A stretch of 64,000 bases of DNA from Brevundimonas poindexterae (GCF_020524625.1 NZ_JAIVLL010000003.1:124001-188000), one strand, 5' to 3'. Shown: positions 27,016 to 34,674, counted from the stretch's first letter. Notes: generated by a model not told the origin, from the sequence alone. Numbers and translations: made by a program.

Positions 27016-27052
27016 AGAGGCCGCCCCGGTGTCACGCCGGGGCGGCCTTTTT
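27016..27052 (+). terminator. Rho-independent terminator after the TonB receptor gene
   Basis: A perfect 11-bp stem, GGCCGCCCCGG (27019-27029) and CCGGGGCGGCC (27037-27047), with a 7-nt loop, is followed by TTTTT. It lies 24 bp after the receptor stop codon. Confidence 0.92.
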
Positions 27053-27103
27053 CGTTGGTGAGCCGCCTGGTGTGTCGCCAGTCCAACCGGGTCGGGGCGG
27101 CTG

Positions 27104-27250
27104 ATGACGCTGCAGGTCATATCCGGCAATACGGTGGTATACTGGCACTCCACGGGCCGTCAGGGCTCGGTCATCGCCACGTCGGACGCGGCCGGCCAGA
27201 TAGTCTCCGCCGCCGCCTGTCGCGCACGGAGCGACATCCCGCACGAACAT
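27104..27250 (+). pseudogene. Possible RHS-repeat protein remnant
   Basis: Reading from 27104, the translation contains YWHSTGRQGSVIATSDAAGQ (27140-27199). This fits the RHS/YD core pattern in which a His and a Gly-Ser-Val precede an Asp and a Gly. The rest of an RHS core (YDxxG, YYxARxYDP) is absent in all nearby frames, so only a fragment remains. Resemblance by chance cannot be excluded in so short a stretch. Confidence 0.35.
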
Positions 27251-27497
27251 GACCTGCCGCCGACCGGCAGCCCGTGCGGCTACTCTCTCAGCTTCTGTGA
27301 TATCGAGGGGCTGCTGGCCCGGCGCGGCTCCATGTCAGCCAGCGAGCCCGCTCCAGATGCGATAAGCGCGAACGAATTCCTCAACTGTTTCAGCACCGCC
27401 AGCGCGTCCCGCACCCGTCTTTCCGCCCTGGCTCCGCGCCGATGTAAGCTGCCCGGTTGCCATGAGCGCCCGGTGCTATGGGAGGAGATCGAGACCA

Positions 27498-27582
27498 TTC
27501 AGACCATTCAGACGGTAATTTTCGGAGTCTGAATCTCGCCGTTCAGGCCGTTTCAGACCATTCAGACGGCTATTTTTGGAGT
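27498..27582. repeat. Pair of 31-bp imperfect direct repeats
   Basis: Copies at 27498-27528 and 27552-27582 match at 28 of 31 positions and begin with the identical TTCAGACCATTCAGACGG, 54 bp apart. The first copy is preceded by another GACCATTCA. They end 28 bp from the 3' end of tRNA-Ser. Confidence 0.75.
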
Positions 27583-27609
27583 GTAAAAGCGGCCGCGCCC
27601 AGGGGCCGG

Positions 27610-27699
<90 letters not shown>

Positions 27700-27779
27700 G
27701 CGGGGCCGTCGTATCCGGTTGAACGGACGGCTTCTCTAGTCGCACAGGGCCGAGGCTGCAAGGGGGCGAAAGATGGATT

Positions 27780-28739
27780 TCAGCGCAGGACCGGCAGGGG
27801 CAGGCCCAGGGTCTGTCCATCCAGCGGGTCGCTGGCGCTGCGGGTGAAAAGTTCGGCGGGGCGGCCGCCGGTGCCGGTGCTGAAACGGCCCGTGGCGCGC
27901 ACCAGTCCTGTGCGCTCGACGCCCCGGCGGAAATTCTGCTTGTGCAGGGTCACGCCCGTGGTCGCCTCGGCGGCGCGTTGCAGGTCCGAGAGGGTGAAGG
28001 TGCCGGGCATCAGGTCGAACAGCACGGGCCGGTAGCGCAGCTTGCTGCGCAGGCGACCGAGGCCGGTGGCGAGGATCCGGCGGTGATCCGAGGCCATGGG
28101 TGCACCGGAGGGCAGGGCCGGGGCTGGCCGGTCGGCATCGCGCGCGGCCTCGACCACCAGGCCGGCCTCATAGAGCAGCTCATAGCGTTCCAGCACGCGA
28201 CTGTCCGACCAGCGGGCCTCCGCCCCCGGAGCGAACAGGGCCTCGACGCGGGCGCGTCTGCGGGCGTCGCCGTCGGCCCAGTCCCTGAGGGCGCCCTCCA
28301 GCCCGGTCAGGGCGGGGGGGCGGCCCTGGCGGTGGTCTTCCCACGGGAAGAAGTCGAGCACCGGCCGCCAGCGGGCGTCTCCGTCGTGGCGCAGGATGGC
28401 GGCCGTGTCGGCGGCGTCGGCCGTCAGGGCCAGATAGCCGACCGAGACTTCGCGCAGGCGCTCGGGGCCCTGGGTGGCGCGGGGGGAATCCCGGCCGAGG
28501 TCACCGAAGGTGTAGAGTTGCTCGACATAGCCCGGACGAAATCCGGTCTGGTCGGTCACGAAGGCGCGCAGGGCCAGCTCGAACGTCCGGTCGCGGGCCG
28601 GGTCGAAGGGGCCGAAGGGCAGGGCGGCGCTCCCGTCTTCCGCCCGGGTGGTCAGAACCACGGCCTCGCCCAGCCTCAGGCCGATGACCACAGCCGACAG
28701 GCCGATGCGGATCCCGGTGGGCGAGGCGGGGCTGTTCAT
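27780..28739 (-). CDS. NrtR-like NAD regulator with degenerate Nudix domain
   Basis: A 319-residue protein with an N-terminal Nudix-fold domain (residues about 8-150) and a C-terminal winged-helix region (about 215-300, with RYRPVLFDLMPGTFTLSDLQ and HKQNFRRGVERTGLV). This is the layout of NrtR regulators, which repress NAD metabolism genes and sense ADP-ribose-type ligands. The expected Nudix box is degraded: where REUxEExG is expected there is ALRAFVTDQTG, so catalysis is unlikely and ligand sensing likely. The gene follows the HD hydrolase by 2 bp on the same strand. DNA targets are not visible in the window. Confidence 0.8.
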   Translation of the reverse strand: MNSPASPTGIRIGLSAVVIGLRLGEAVVLTTRAEDGSAALPFGPFDPARDRTFELALRAFVTDQTGFRPGYVEQLYTFGDLGRDSPRATQGPERLREVSVGYLALTADAADTAAILRHDGDARWRPVLDFFPWEDHRQGRPPALTGLEGALRDWADGDARRRARVEALFAPGAEARWSDSRVLERYELLYEAGLVVEAARDADRPAPALPSGAPMASDHRRILATGLGRLRSKLRYRPVLFDLMPGTFTLSDLQRAAEATTGVTLHKQNFRRGVERTGLVRATGRFSTGTGGRPAELFTRSASDPLDGQTLGLPLPVLR

Positions 28740-28741
28740 GA

Positions 28742-29419
28742 TCAGGCCCGGCGTCCGGAGGCGCGGCGCGGCGCGCGGGGCGTCCAGGGGGCGGCGCGGG
28801 GCGCGACCGCCGCATCGCGCGCCGCGATCAGGGCGTGGTAGCGATCCATGTAGCGGGCCTGGGCGATGGAAGCAGGCTCGGGCCGGATCTCAAGCTCGTA
28901 CCCGGCGGGCGGGCGGCCGAAGAAGCCGAGCGCCTCGCTCTTGCTGAAGCCGGCCAGCTGGGTGGCCTCGAAGTAGGCGCAGGCCTTGTCGGCCTTCTTG
29001 ATCAGGGTCTTGATCGCCCGGGGGGTGCGGGCCGGCAGGCCGAACCGGACATGGATGGCGGTCTCAAGCCGCGCCTCGAAGTCCTTGTAGTTGACGCCCA
29101 GCGCCGACTTGAACGGCGAGATCATGTCGCCGATCACATATTCGGAGGCATCATGCAGCAGGGCCGCCAGCAACCACTGTGGCTCGATCTCCGGCTCGAT
29201 GTGGGCGACGATCTCCTGAACGACGACGCTGTGCTGGGCGACCGAAAAGGCATGCTCGCCGACCGTCTGGCCGTTCCAGCGCGCCACGCGCGCCAGGCCA
29301 TGGGCGATGTCCTCGATCTCGATGTCGAAGGGGGAGGGGTCGAGCAGGTCGAGCCGGCGCCCTGACAACATGCGTTGCCAGGCGCGGGGCGCGCGCGACG
29401 ATGAAGAAGCTTCAGCCAA
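28742..29419 (-). CDS. HD-domain hydrolase (YfbR-like)
   Basis: A 225-residue metal-dependent phosphohydrolase of the HD superfamily. The ligands are visible as HAFSVAQHS, LLHDASEYVIGD and a later conserved Asp in KKADKACAYFEATQL. The closest named group is the YfbR-type 5'-deoxynucleotidases. The arginine/alanine-rich tail after residue 205 is low complexity. It lies 2 bp upstream of the NAD regulator gene, which may indicate a nucleotide-metabolism unit. The substrate is inferred from family only. Confidence 0.82.
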   Translation of the reverse strand: MAEASSSSRAPRAWQRMLSGRRLDLLDPSPFDIEIEDIAHGLARVARWNGQTVGEHAFSVAQHSVVVQEIVAHIEPEIEPQWLLAALLHDASEYVIGDMISPFKSALGVNYKDFEARLETAIHVRFGLPARTPRAIKTLIKKADKACAYFEATQLAGFSKSEALGFFGRPPAGYELEIRPEPASIAQARYMDRYHALIAARDAAVAPRAAPWTPRAPRRASGRRA

Positions 29420-29489
29420 GTCGGTTCCTTTGATCAGGCGGTCAGGTGACCGATCCTGAGCGCGGGATCAAGAGCCGGAAGGAATTCCA

Positions 29490-30320
29490 CTATTCGCCGA
29501 CGTTGAGCGTCACCAGGGCGCGGGCATCCTCGAACACGGGGTCCTCGCCGGTTTCCTTGGCGCGCACGACGGCGATGACCAGGGGACCGCCGACCGGACC
29601 GCGGGCTTCATAGCCCACCAGCCGCCAGCCAATGCCTGTGGTCTGCCCGTCGGTGACGATCCAGGTGGCGCGGGTGGCGTCGCCCGAGGCACGGGTGCGG
29701 ACGCGGGTGCCGTCTGCGGCGGCCTGAACGCTGACGCTGCCCTCGTCGTTGGCGCCTTCGATGTTCACCTGGGACGACGAGTCATCGGCATCGATGGAGA
29801 TTCCCCCGATGCGGATGCTGGCGCGATCGCCGTCGGCATCAATGGACAGGCCGGGAGCGCGGATGTTGGCCTTGTCGCCCTCGGCTTCGACACTGACGCC
29901 GGGGGCCTCGACCGAGGCCCGATCGCCGGTCGCGGCAGCGGCCTCGGCATCGGCACGATCCTCTGCGGCCGAGGCATCGATGGCGGCGATGGTTTGGGGC
30001 ATGTCGGCCGAGAGCCGGTCCTCGAAGGCCTTGAGCACTTCATCGACCGAGGTGCCGTCCAGGGGCTGGAGATGGAGGGTGACCTCGGCGCCACGCGGGC
30101 CGGCATAGACACAGACCTTGCCACCAGCCTGGGCGGTCCCCTTGCGGGTCAGGCTGCCCTGGGTCTCGGGGCACTGAAGGGTGTCGACCACACGCAGGAC
30201 GCCCTTGCCCTCGCCCCCCGTGCGGGTGGTGGTAATACGGATGCCGGCGTCGTCTCCGCAGGCCACAAGCCCGCCGGAAACGATCAGAAGCGATGCCAGT
30301 GCAAGCGGCGAATATCGCAT
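29490..30320 (-). CDS. Predicted lipoprotein with three 16-residue repeats
   Basis: A 276-residue protein with a lipoprotein signal (lipobox LVAC, Cys21). It has three consecutive repeats of exactly 16 residues at 132-147, 148-163 and 164-179: GDRASVEAPGVSVEAE, GDKANIRAPGLSIDAD and GDRASIRIGGISIDAD. Their alternating pattern suggests stacked beta strands. A disulfide is possible between Cys50 and Cys70. The remaining C-terminal part (about 205-275) looks like a folded beta domain. I do not recognise a named family. It sits 77 bp after the MoxR ATPase on the same strand. Confidence 0.75.
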   Translation of the reverse strand: MRYSPLALASLLIVSGGLVACGDDAGIRITTTRTGGEGKGVLRVVDTLQCPETQGSLTRKGTAQAGGKVCVYAGPRGAEVTLHLQPLDGTSVDEVLKAFEDRLSADMPQTIAAIDASAAEDRADAEAAAATGDRASVEAPGVSVEAEGDKANIRAPGLSIDADGDRASIRIGGISIDADDSSSQVNIEGANDEGSVSVQAAADGTRVRTRASGDATRATWIVTDGQTTGIGWRLVGYEARGPVGGPLVIAVVRAKETGEDPVFEDARALVTLNVGE

Positions 30321-30397
30321 GAGCTACAGATCCTCTCTGGCCGCATCCTGAGCGGGTCGATGGCCGGAAATCCAGTGAAATCGCGGTAAGGCGCGGT

Positions 30398-31258
30398 TCA
30401 GCCGCCGGGACGAGCGCCCTCGCGGCGGTTCAGAAACGCAAGCCGTTCAAAGAGATGCACGTCCTGTTCGTTCTTGAGCAGGGCCCCGTGAAGGGGCGGA
30501 ATGAGTTTCGACCCGCTGGATTCCCGGAGCGTCACCGGGTCGATGTCGTCCACCATCAACAGCTTCAGCCAGTCGAGCAGTTCAGAGGTCGAGGGCTTCT
30601 TCTTCAGGCCCGGCGTGTCGCGGATTTCATAGAAGGTGCGCAGGGCCTCGGAGACCAGCCGCGGCTTGAGGCCGGGGAAGTGGACATCGACGATCGCCTT
30701 CAGCGTCTCGGCGTCGGGGAAGCGGATGTAGTGGAAGAAGCAGCGGCGCAGGAAGGCGTCCGGCAGCTCCTTCTCATTGTTCGAGGTGATGATCACGATG
30801 GGGCGGGTCTCGGCCCGGATCGTCTCGCCGGTCTCCTGCACGAAGAACTCCATCCGATCGAGTTCCTGCAGCAGGTCGTTGGGGAATTCGATGTCCGCCT
30901 TGTCGATTTCGTCGATCAACAGGACGGGGCGGGTGGGGGCGGTGAACGCCTCCCACAGCTTGCCGGGCTTGAGGTAGTTCCGCACGTCGTGCACGCGGTC
31001 CTCGCCCAGCTGACTGTCGCGCAGGCGGCTGACGGCGTCATACTCATAGAGGCCGTTGTGGGCCTTGGTCGTCGACTTGATGTGCCAGGTGATGAGGGGG
31101 GCATCGAGGGCCCCCGCCAGTTCATAGGCCAAGACCGTCTTTCCGGTTCCCGGCTCGCCCTTGACCAGCAGGGGGCGCTCCAGCGCGACCGCCGCATTGA
31201 CCGCAATCTTGAGGTCATCGGTGGCGATATACTGCTGCGTGCCCTTGAACTGGCTCAT
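30398..31258 (-). CDS. MoxR family AAA+ ATPase
   Basis: A 286-residue AAA+ ATPase of the MoxR group, chaperone-like proteins that help assemble or activate metalloenzymes and envelope complexes. Walker A GEPGTGKT is at 34-41, Walker B LLIDEIDKAD at about 113-122, and sensor 1 is IITSNNEKELPDAFLRR. MoxR genes are normally next to a von Willebrand A-domain gene (CoxE or similar), and none is present downstream here; a repeat lipoprotein follows instead. The partner may be encoded elsewhere. Confidence 0.92.
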   Translation of the reverse strand: MSQFKGTQQYIATDDLKIAVNAAVALERPLLVKGEPGTGKTVLAYELAGALDAPLITWHIKSTTKAHNGLYEYDAVSRLRDSQLGEDRVHDVRNYLKPGKLWEAFTAPTRPVLLIDEIDKADIEFPNDLLQELDRMEFFVQETGETIRAETRPIVIITSNNEKELPDAFLRRCFFHYIRFPDAETLKAIVDVHFPGLKPRLVSEALRTFYEIRDTPGLKKKPSTSELLDWLKLLMVDDIDPVTLRESSGSKLIPPLHGALLKNEQDVHLFERLAFLNRREGARPGG

Positions 31259-31326
31259 CCGCGGTCCTCCCGGCCTGTCGAATAGGTGAAGCGGTGGTAG
31301 CCCATCGCCCGGGAGGTGAACAGGGT

Positions 31327-31539
31327 TCAGGTGATCTGCTTGGGCGCAGGCGGGTCGCTGGCCGGGAAGCTCTCCTCGACCGCCTCATCCTGCAGCGCGT
31401 CCTGACGGCTGCCGGATTCCTTGACCCGCTCCTTCAGCTGGTCGGGCTTGCCGTGCTCACGCTCGGCCTTGCGGGCAAAGGGAGCATCCGTGTCGCTGTC
31501 GTCCTTGCCGGAGGATGCGTTCGTGGGGGCGTCGGCCAT
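31327..31539 (-). CDS. Small hydrophilic protein, unknown function
   Basis: A 70-residue, highly charged protein without hydrophobic segments, ending with EESFPASDPPAPKQIT. The FPASDPPA motif recurs in small alphaproteobacterial proteins of unknown function. Its ATG lies one base after the stop of the next small gene, so the two are coupled. The predicted state is disordered. A stress-related role is possible but unsupported here. Confidence 0.7.
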   Translation of the reverse strand: MADAPTNASSGKDDSDTDAPFARKAEREHGKPDQLKERVKESGSRQDALQDEAVEESFPASDPPAPKQIT

Positions 31540-31540
31540 C

Positions 31541-31753
31541 TCAGGCTCCTGTCTTGATGCGGGTTACGGTGTCGCGATCGGCCAGGCCGGGATCTTCGTC
31601 ATCGGGCGCCGCGTCTCCGGGCTTGCGGGTGAAATCGCGAACCTGCGCGTCCTCATCGACCAGAATATCGGTGCCGTCCTCTTCGCCCGTACGGGTCTCG
31701 TCGAAGGTCTCGGACTGGTCCTGTTGGTCGGGCATCTCGTTGTCCTGGGTCAT
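31541..31753 (-). CDS. Small acidic protein, unknown function
   Basis: A 70-residue acidic protein rich in Asp, Glu, Gln and Thr, with no membrane segment or recognised domain. The ATG at 31753 is preferred over the one at 31759 because AGGAG then has a 6-nt spacing. It is the first gene of a two-gene unit with the FPASDPP protein. Low complexity makes homology difficult to judge, but coupling and a good ribosome site support expression. Confidence 0.6.
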   Translation of the reverse strand: MTQDNEMPDQQDQSETFDETRTGEEDGTDILVDEDAQVRDFTRKPGDAAPDDEDPGLADRDTVTRIKTGA

Positions 31754-31801
31754 GGTCATCTCCTGTCAGGGAGAGAACGGACCCGGGGCGGCGCCGTTCC
31801 G

Positions 31802-33595
31802 TCAGCCGGAGGCTCTTTCGGCGAGGGCGGTCGCGACGTCGGCGATCGCGGCATCCCATCCATCGAAGGCACGCGCGAAGGTTCGCATGCGAGGATAGAA
31901 GGGGTAGTGATCCGTCCCCAGCAGGTGCCAGTCGTCCGGGGCGTAGATCAGCCAGGTTTCGGCCCCGACGGCGGCGGCGATATTGGTCCCGGCGATCCCC
32001 GGCCCGATGACGACATCCATGGCCAGCGACAGGGCGGCCAGATCCTCCAGATCATTCTTGAGATCAATCGGGGGTGTCCACAGGCGGACTCCGGCGGCCT
32101 CGGCGGCGGCCAGATCCTCGCTCACGTCGCCGCACTGAAGATTGACCATGACGCAGCCCGGGGTGGTCAGCACCGGTTTCCACCGCTCGAAGCTGGAGAA
32201 GTAGCGGGCGCGAACGCCGGTCAGCACGAGGCTCTTCCAGTGAAGGCCCACCTTCACGCCGGGTCCTAGTGCTTCAACCTCGGCCTTCCAGTACGCGACC
32301 CGGGCCGGATCCGCCGTCAGATAGCCGGCGCGATCAGGGAAGGCCGCGACCGTGGGACGGAAGACCGGCATCAGGCTGGCCATCGGCACCCAGGCGTCGG
32401 CCTCGGGCGCATCCTCGCCTTCCATGAAGGGGATGTAGCGATAGAGCCGGCCCTCCATCTTCACCGCCTTGTGCCCGCCCACGATCGCCTTCGGGAAGGT
32501 CCTCTGGAACAGGTCCACGAGGCGCGCCTCAACGGCGACGATGACCTGCCCCTCGGGGCCGACCGCCTCGATCAGGTCGCCGAGGGTCGAGCCGAACACC
32601 ATTTCATCGGCAATGCCCTGCTCGCCGATGACCAGCAGCTTCAGGCCCTTGAGCGGTTGGCGGGCAGGGTCCCAGCGAGGCCGGTCGACGACGGCGTGCA
32701 TGGCCTCCGGCATGTCCGGGTTGAGACGGACTTCATAATCGGCCCAGCCGCCTTCGAGGTCGCCGGCGCCCAGTCTGAGCAGGGCGCGGGCCATGGTCAT
32801 CATGGCCGTTTCATAGCCCGGCTCGGCGCCGGGGAGGGCGGCCTCGATATCCTCCAGCGCACCCTCAAGGTCACCGAGGGGCTGGCGAACATTGGCGCGG
32901 TTGTAGCGGGCCTTGGAGAAATCCGGATCGAGGCGCAGGGCCTCCTCGAAGAAGGTCAGGGCGGTGGCCATGTCCCCCTGGTCGCTCTGTACGGTGCCGA
33001 GGGTGTTCCACAGCAAGGCGCTCTCGGGCTCGACCTGGATCATGTCGCGCAGGACATCGACCGCCTCGGCATAGCGGTTGGCGTCACGCAGGACGCAGGC
33101 GAGGTTGTTGGTGGCGTCGACGTGCCCCGGCTCTACCGCGAGGAATTTGCGCAGCAGCTTTTCGGCGATCTCGAGCTGACCCAGCCGCTGAGCCAGCCGG
33201 CTGAGGTCATGGGCGATGTTGTTCTCTTCCGGCATCAGGGTGAGGGCCGCTTCATAGGCCGACAGGGCCTGGGCCAGATGGCCGGACTTTTCCTGACAGA
33301 TGGCGAGCACGTGCCAGGCGAGGCCGCTCTTCTCGTCGATCTGCAGCACTTCAAGGCAGCGTTCGGCGCCGCGCCCATAGTCCTGGACCCGGACAGCGGC
33401 GACGGCCGATTTCAGCAGTTCGACCATCCGGCGCTGGGCCTTGGCGCTGCCGGCCCGTCCTGACAGCTTTCGCGACAGCCGGTTGAGCGCGTCGGTAGAG
33501 GCCGCGTCACCGGCCATGCCCTGGGCCACGGCAAACGGGCCGTGGGCAATGGGCGCCTGGCCTTCGGTCGATGAGGCGGGGGCGGAGTTCGACAT
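31802..33595 (-). CDS. TPR protein with glycosyltransferase-like C-terminus (FlbA-like)
   Basis: A 597-residue protein. The N-terminal half (about residues 35-310) is made of tetratricopeptide repeats, for example GLAWHVLAICQEKSGHLAQA and ALLWNTLGTVQSDQGDMATA. The C-terminal half resembles GT9/GT41-type glycosyltransferases: GVKVGLHWKS, MVNLQCGD, then DLAALSLAMDVVIGPGIAGT and LIYAPDDWHLL. In Caulobacter the TPR protein FlbA beside flaF and flbT affects flagellin modification and expression, so this gene is likely its counterpart. It diverges from flbT. ATG 33595 is preferred to an upstream GTG at 33631 on context. Glycosylation of the nearby flagellin is inferred. Confidence 0.82.
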   Translation of the reverse strand: MSNSAPASSTEGQAPIAHGPFAVAQGMAGDAASTDALNRLSRKLSGRAGSAKAQRRMVELLKSAVAAVRVQDYGRGAERCLEVLQIDEKSGLAWHVLAICQEKSGHLAQALSAYEAALTLMPEENNIAHDLSRLAQRLGQLEIAEKLLRKFLAVEPGHVDATNNLACVLRDANRYAEAVDVLRDMIQVEPESALLWNTLGTVQSDQGDMATALTFFEEALRLDPDFSKARYNRANVRQPLGDLEGALEDIEAALPGAEPGYETAMMTMARALLRLGAGDLEGGWADYEVRLNPDMPEAMHAVVDRPRWDPARQPLKGLKLLVIGEQGIADEMVFGSTLGDLIEAVGPEGQVIVAVEARLVDLFQRTFPKAIVGGHKAVKMEGRLYRYIPFMEGEDAPEADAWVPMASLMPVFRPTVAAFPDRAGYLTADPARVAYWKAEVEALGPGVKVGLHWKSLVLTGVRARYFSSFERWKPVLTTPGCVMVNLQCGDVSEDLAAAEAAGVRLWTPPIDLKNDLEDLAALSLAMDVVIGPGIAGTNIAAAVGAETWLIYAPDDWHLLGTDHYPFYPRMRTFARAFDGWDAAIADVATALAERASG

Positions 33596-33737
33596 GGACA
33601 GGTCCGGATCAGGCGAGTGACGAAGGGTCACCCTGGACCGTCAGTCACAACACACGGTTAACCACGCTTGTTTAGAGGCCTTTGGGTACAGTCGCGCCAG
33701 ATTGCCGGAGCGGGACTGGAAAAGGGAGGCCCGCAGA

Positions 33738-34163
33738 ATGCCGCTTAAACTGTCCTTGAAACCGGGTGAGCGCTTCGTGCTGAACGGGGCCGTGGTTCAG
33801 AACGGCGACCGCCGCAGTGTTCTGGTGCTCCAGAACAAGGCCAGCGTGCTGCGCGAGAAGGACATCATGCAGCCCGAGGAAGTGAACAGCCCCGCGCGCC
33901 GCATCTATTTCCCCGTCATGATGATGTATCTCGACGAGGCCGCCGCCCCGAAATTCCATGACGAGTTCACCCTGCGGGTCAGCGAATTCATGGGCGCGAC
34001 GCGCAATCCTGAGGCCATGGCAGACTGTGTGGCGGCCTCCCGCCACGTCATGTCCCGTGAGTACTACAAGGCGCTGATGACGGCGCGCAAACTGATCGAA
34101 TACGAAGAGCAGAGGTTGGGTCATGTCGCTTCAGGCGTACAGCAAGGCCGCGACGCGGACTGA
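33738..34163 (+). CDS. flbT: Flagellin mRNA-binding repressor FlbT
   Basis: A 141-residue FlbT protein, which in Caulobacter binds the flagellin mRNA leader and promotes its decay, coupling flagellin synthesis to assembly. The N-terminus [20 protein letters not shown] and the [14 protein letters not shown] segment are near-diagnostic. The ATG at 33738 has a GGGAGG ribosome site 8 nt upstream. The 3' end overlaps flaF by 41 bp, so flaF translation is likely coupled. The flagellin gene follows at 34675 with a leader hairpin that may be the target. Confidence 0.96.
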   Translation: MPLKLSLKPGERFVLNGAVVQNGDRRSVLVLQNKASVLREKDIMQPEEVNSPARRIYFPVMMMYLDEAAAPKFHDEFTLRVSEFMGATRNPEAMADCVAASRHVMSREYYKALMTARKLIEYEEQRLGHVASGVQQGRDAD

Positions 34164-34488
34164 AACTCCGCGCGAGATGGAGTACCGGCTGTTCGGCCAG
34201 GTAACGCGCGCCCTGATTCATGCTTCCCAGGTCGACAAGAGCGACGTGGCGACCCGGATCGACGCGCTGGACTGGAACCGTCGGGTGTGGTCGGCGCTGG
34301 CGACCGACTGTGCCGACCCCGGCAATGCCATGGGCGAGGCCCTGCGCGCCCAGATCATCTCGATCAGCCTGTTCGTCAGCCGTCACAGCTCGGAGATCAT
34401 GCGTGGCGACGAGGATTTCGAGCCGCTGATCGATATCAACCGCATGATCATGCAGGGCCTGGCACCCGCTGCGTCGGAAGCCGCCTGA
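34123..34488 (+). CDS. flaF: Flagellar biosynthesis regulator FlaF
   Basis: A 121-residue FlaF protein, the positive partner of FlbT in alphaproteobacterial flagellin expression and secretion. The signature segments are [20 protein letters not shown], followed by [11 protein letters not shown] and [11 protein letters not shown]. It begins inside flbT and ends 70 bp before the hairpin terminator that overlaps the flagellin promoter. The length and order flbT-flaF-flagellin match Caulobacter relatives, although the order of the first two genes varies between genera. Confidence 0.96.
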   Translation: MSLQAYSKAATRTETPREMEYRLFGQVTRALIHASQVDKSDVATRIDALDWNRRVWSALATDCADPGNAMGEALRAQIISISLFVSRHSSEIMRGDEDFEPLIDINRMIMQGLAPAASEAA

Positions 34489-34558
34489 CGATTTTTGCCG
34501 ACCGGGAAGTCCTTGCCGGTCGCGCGGGAATTTCTCACAGAAAAAGCGTTTGAAATCA

Positions 34559-34590
34559 TGCCGCTGAGCCCTCGAGGTCAGCGGCACTTT
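34559..34590 (+). terminator. Terminator-like hairpin after flaF
   Basis: TGCCGCTGA (34559-34567) and TCAGCGGCA (34578-34586) form a perfect 9-bp stem with a 10-nt loop, followed by CTTTTCTT. The right arm overlaps the -24 element of the flagellin sigma-54 promoter. Confidence 0.65.
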
Positions 34591-34596
34591 TCTTGC
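34583..34596 (+). promoter_or_regulatory. Sigma-54 promoter of the flagellin gene
   Basis: GGCACTTTTCTTGC has GG at 34583-34584 and GC at 34595-34596 with exactly 10 bp between, matching the -24/-12 TGGCAC-N5-TTGC pattern. Late flagellar genes of Caulobacter use sigma-54. Initiation is expected near 34607, about 68 nt before the ATG. Confidence 0.8.
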
Positions 34597-34625
34597 CTGT
34601 GCGAGGGTGAACCAGAACCGGTTCG

Positions 34626-34641
34626 ACGGTCAGAAGACCGT
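34626..34641 (+). promoter_or_regulatory. Leader hairpin in flagellin mRNA, possible FlbT target
   Basis: ACGGTC (34626-34631) and GACCGT (34636-34641) form a 6-bp stem closed by an AGAA tetraloop, inside the predicted 68-nt leader and 33 nt upstream of the flagellin ATG. FlbT is known to act on such leaders. Confidence 0.45.
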
Positions 34642-34674
34642 TAACCCCACCGACCAGAATGGAAGGACCCGCCG

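Larger units (their letters stand above)
27053..27609. other. Gene-poor stretch between terminator and tRNA-Ser
   Basis: No intact gene is supported here. The segment holds an RHS-like remnant at 27104-27250 and two 31-bp direct repeats at 27498-27582. Its base composition is more A/T-rich than the flanks, especially from 27480 to 27590. Together with the adjacent tRNA-Ser 3' end this looks like the scar of a former insertion. Confidence 0.5.

Noticed and set aside
33600..33737. CtrA-type site TTAA-N7-TTAA upstream of flbT
   Set aside because: Only TTAACCACGCTTGTTTAG is present, with an incomplete second half; no full CtrA site was found in the window.
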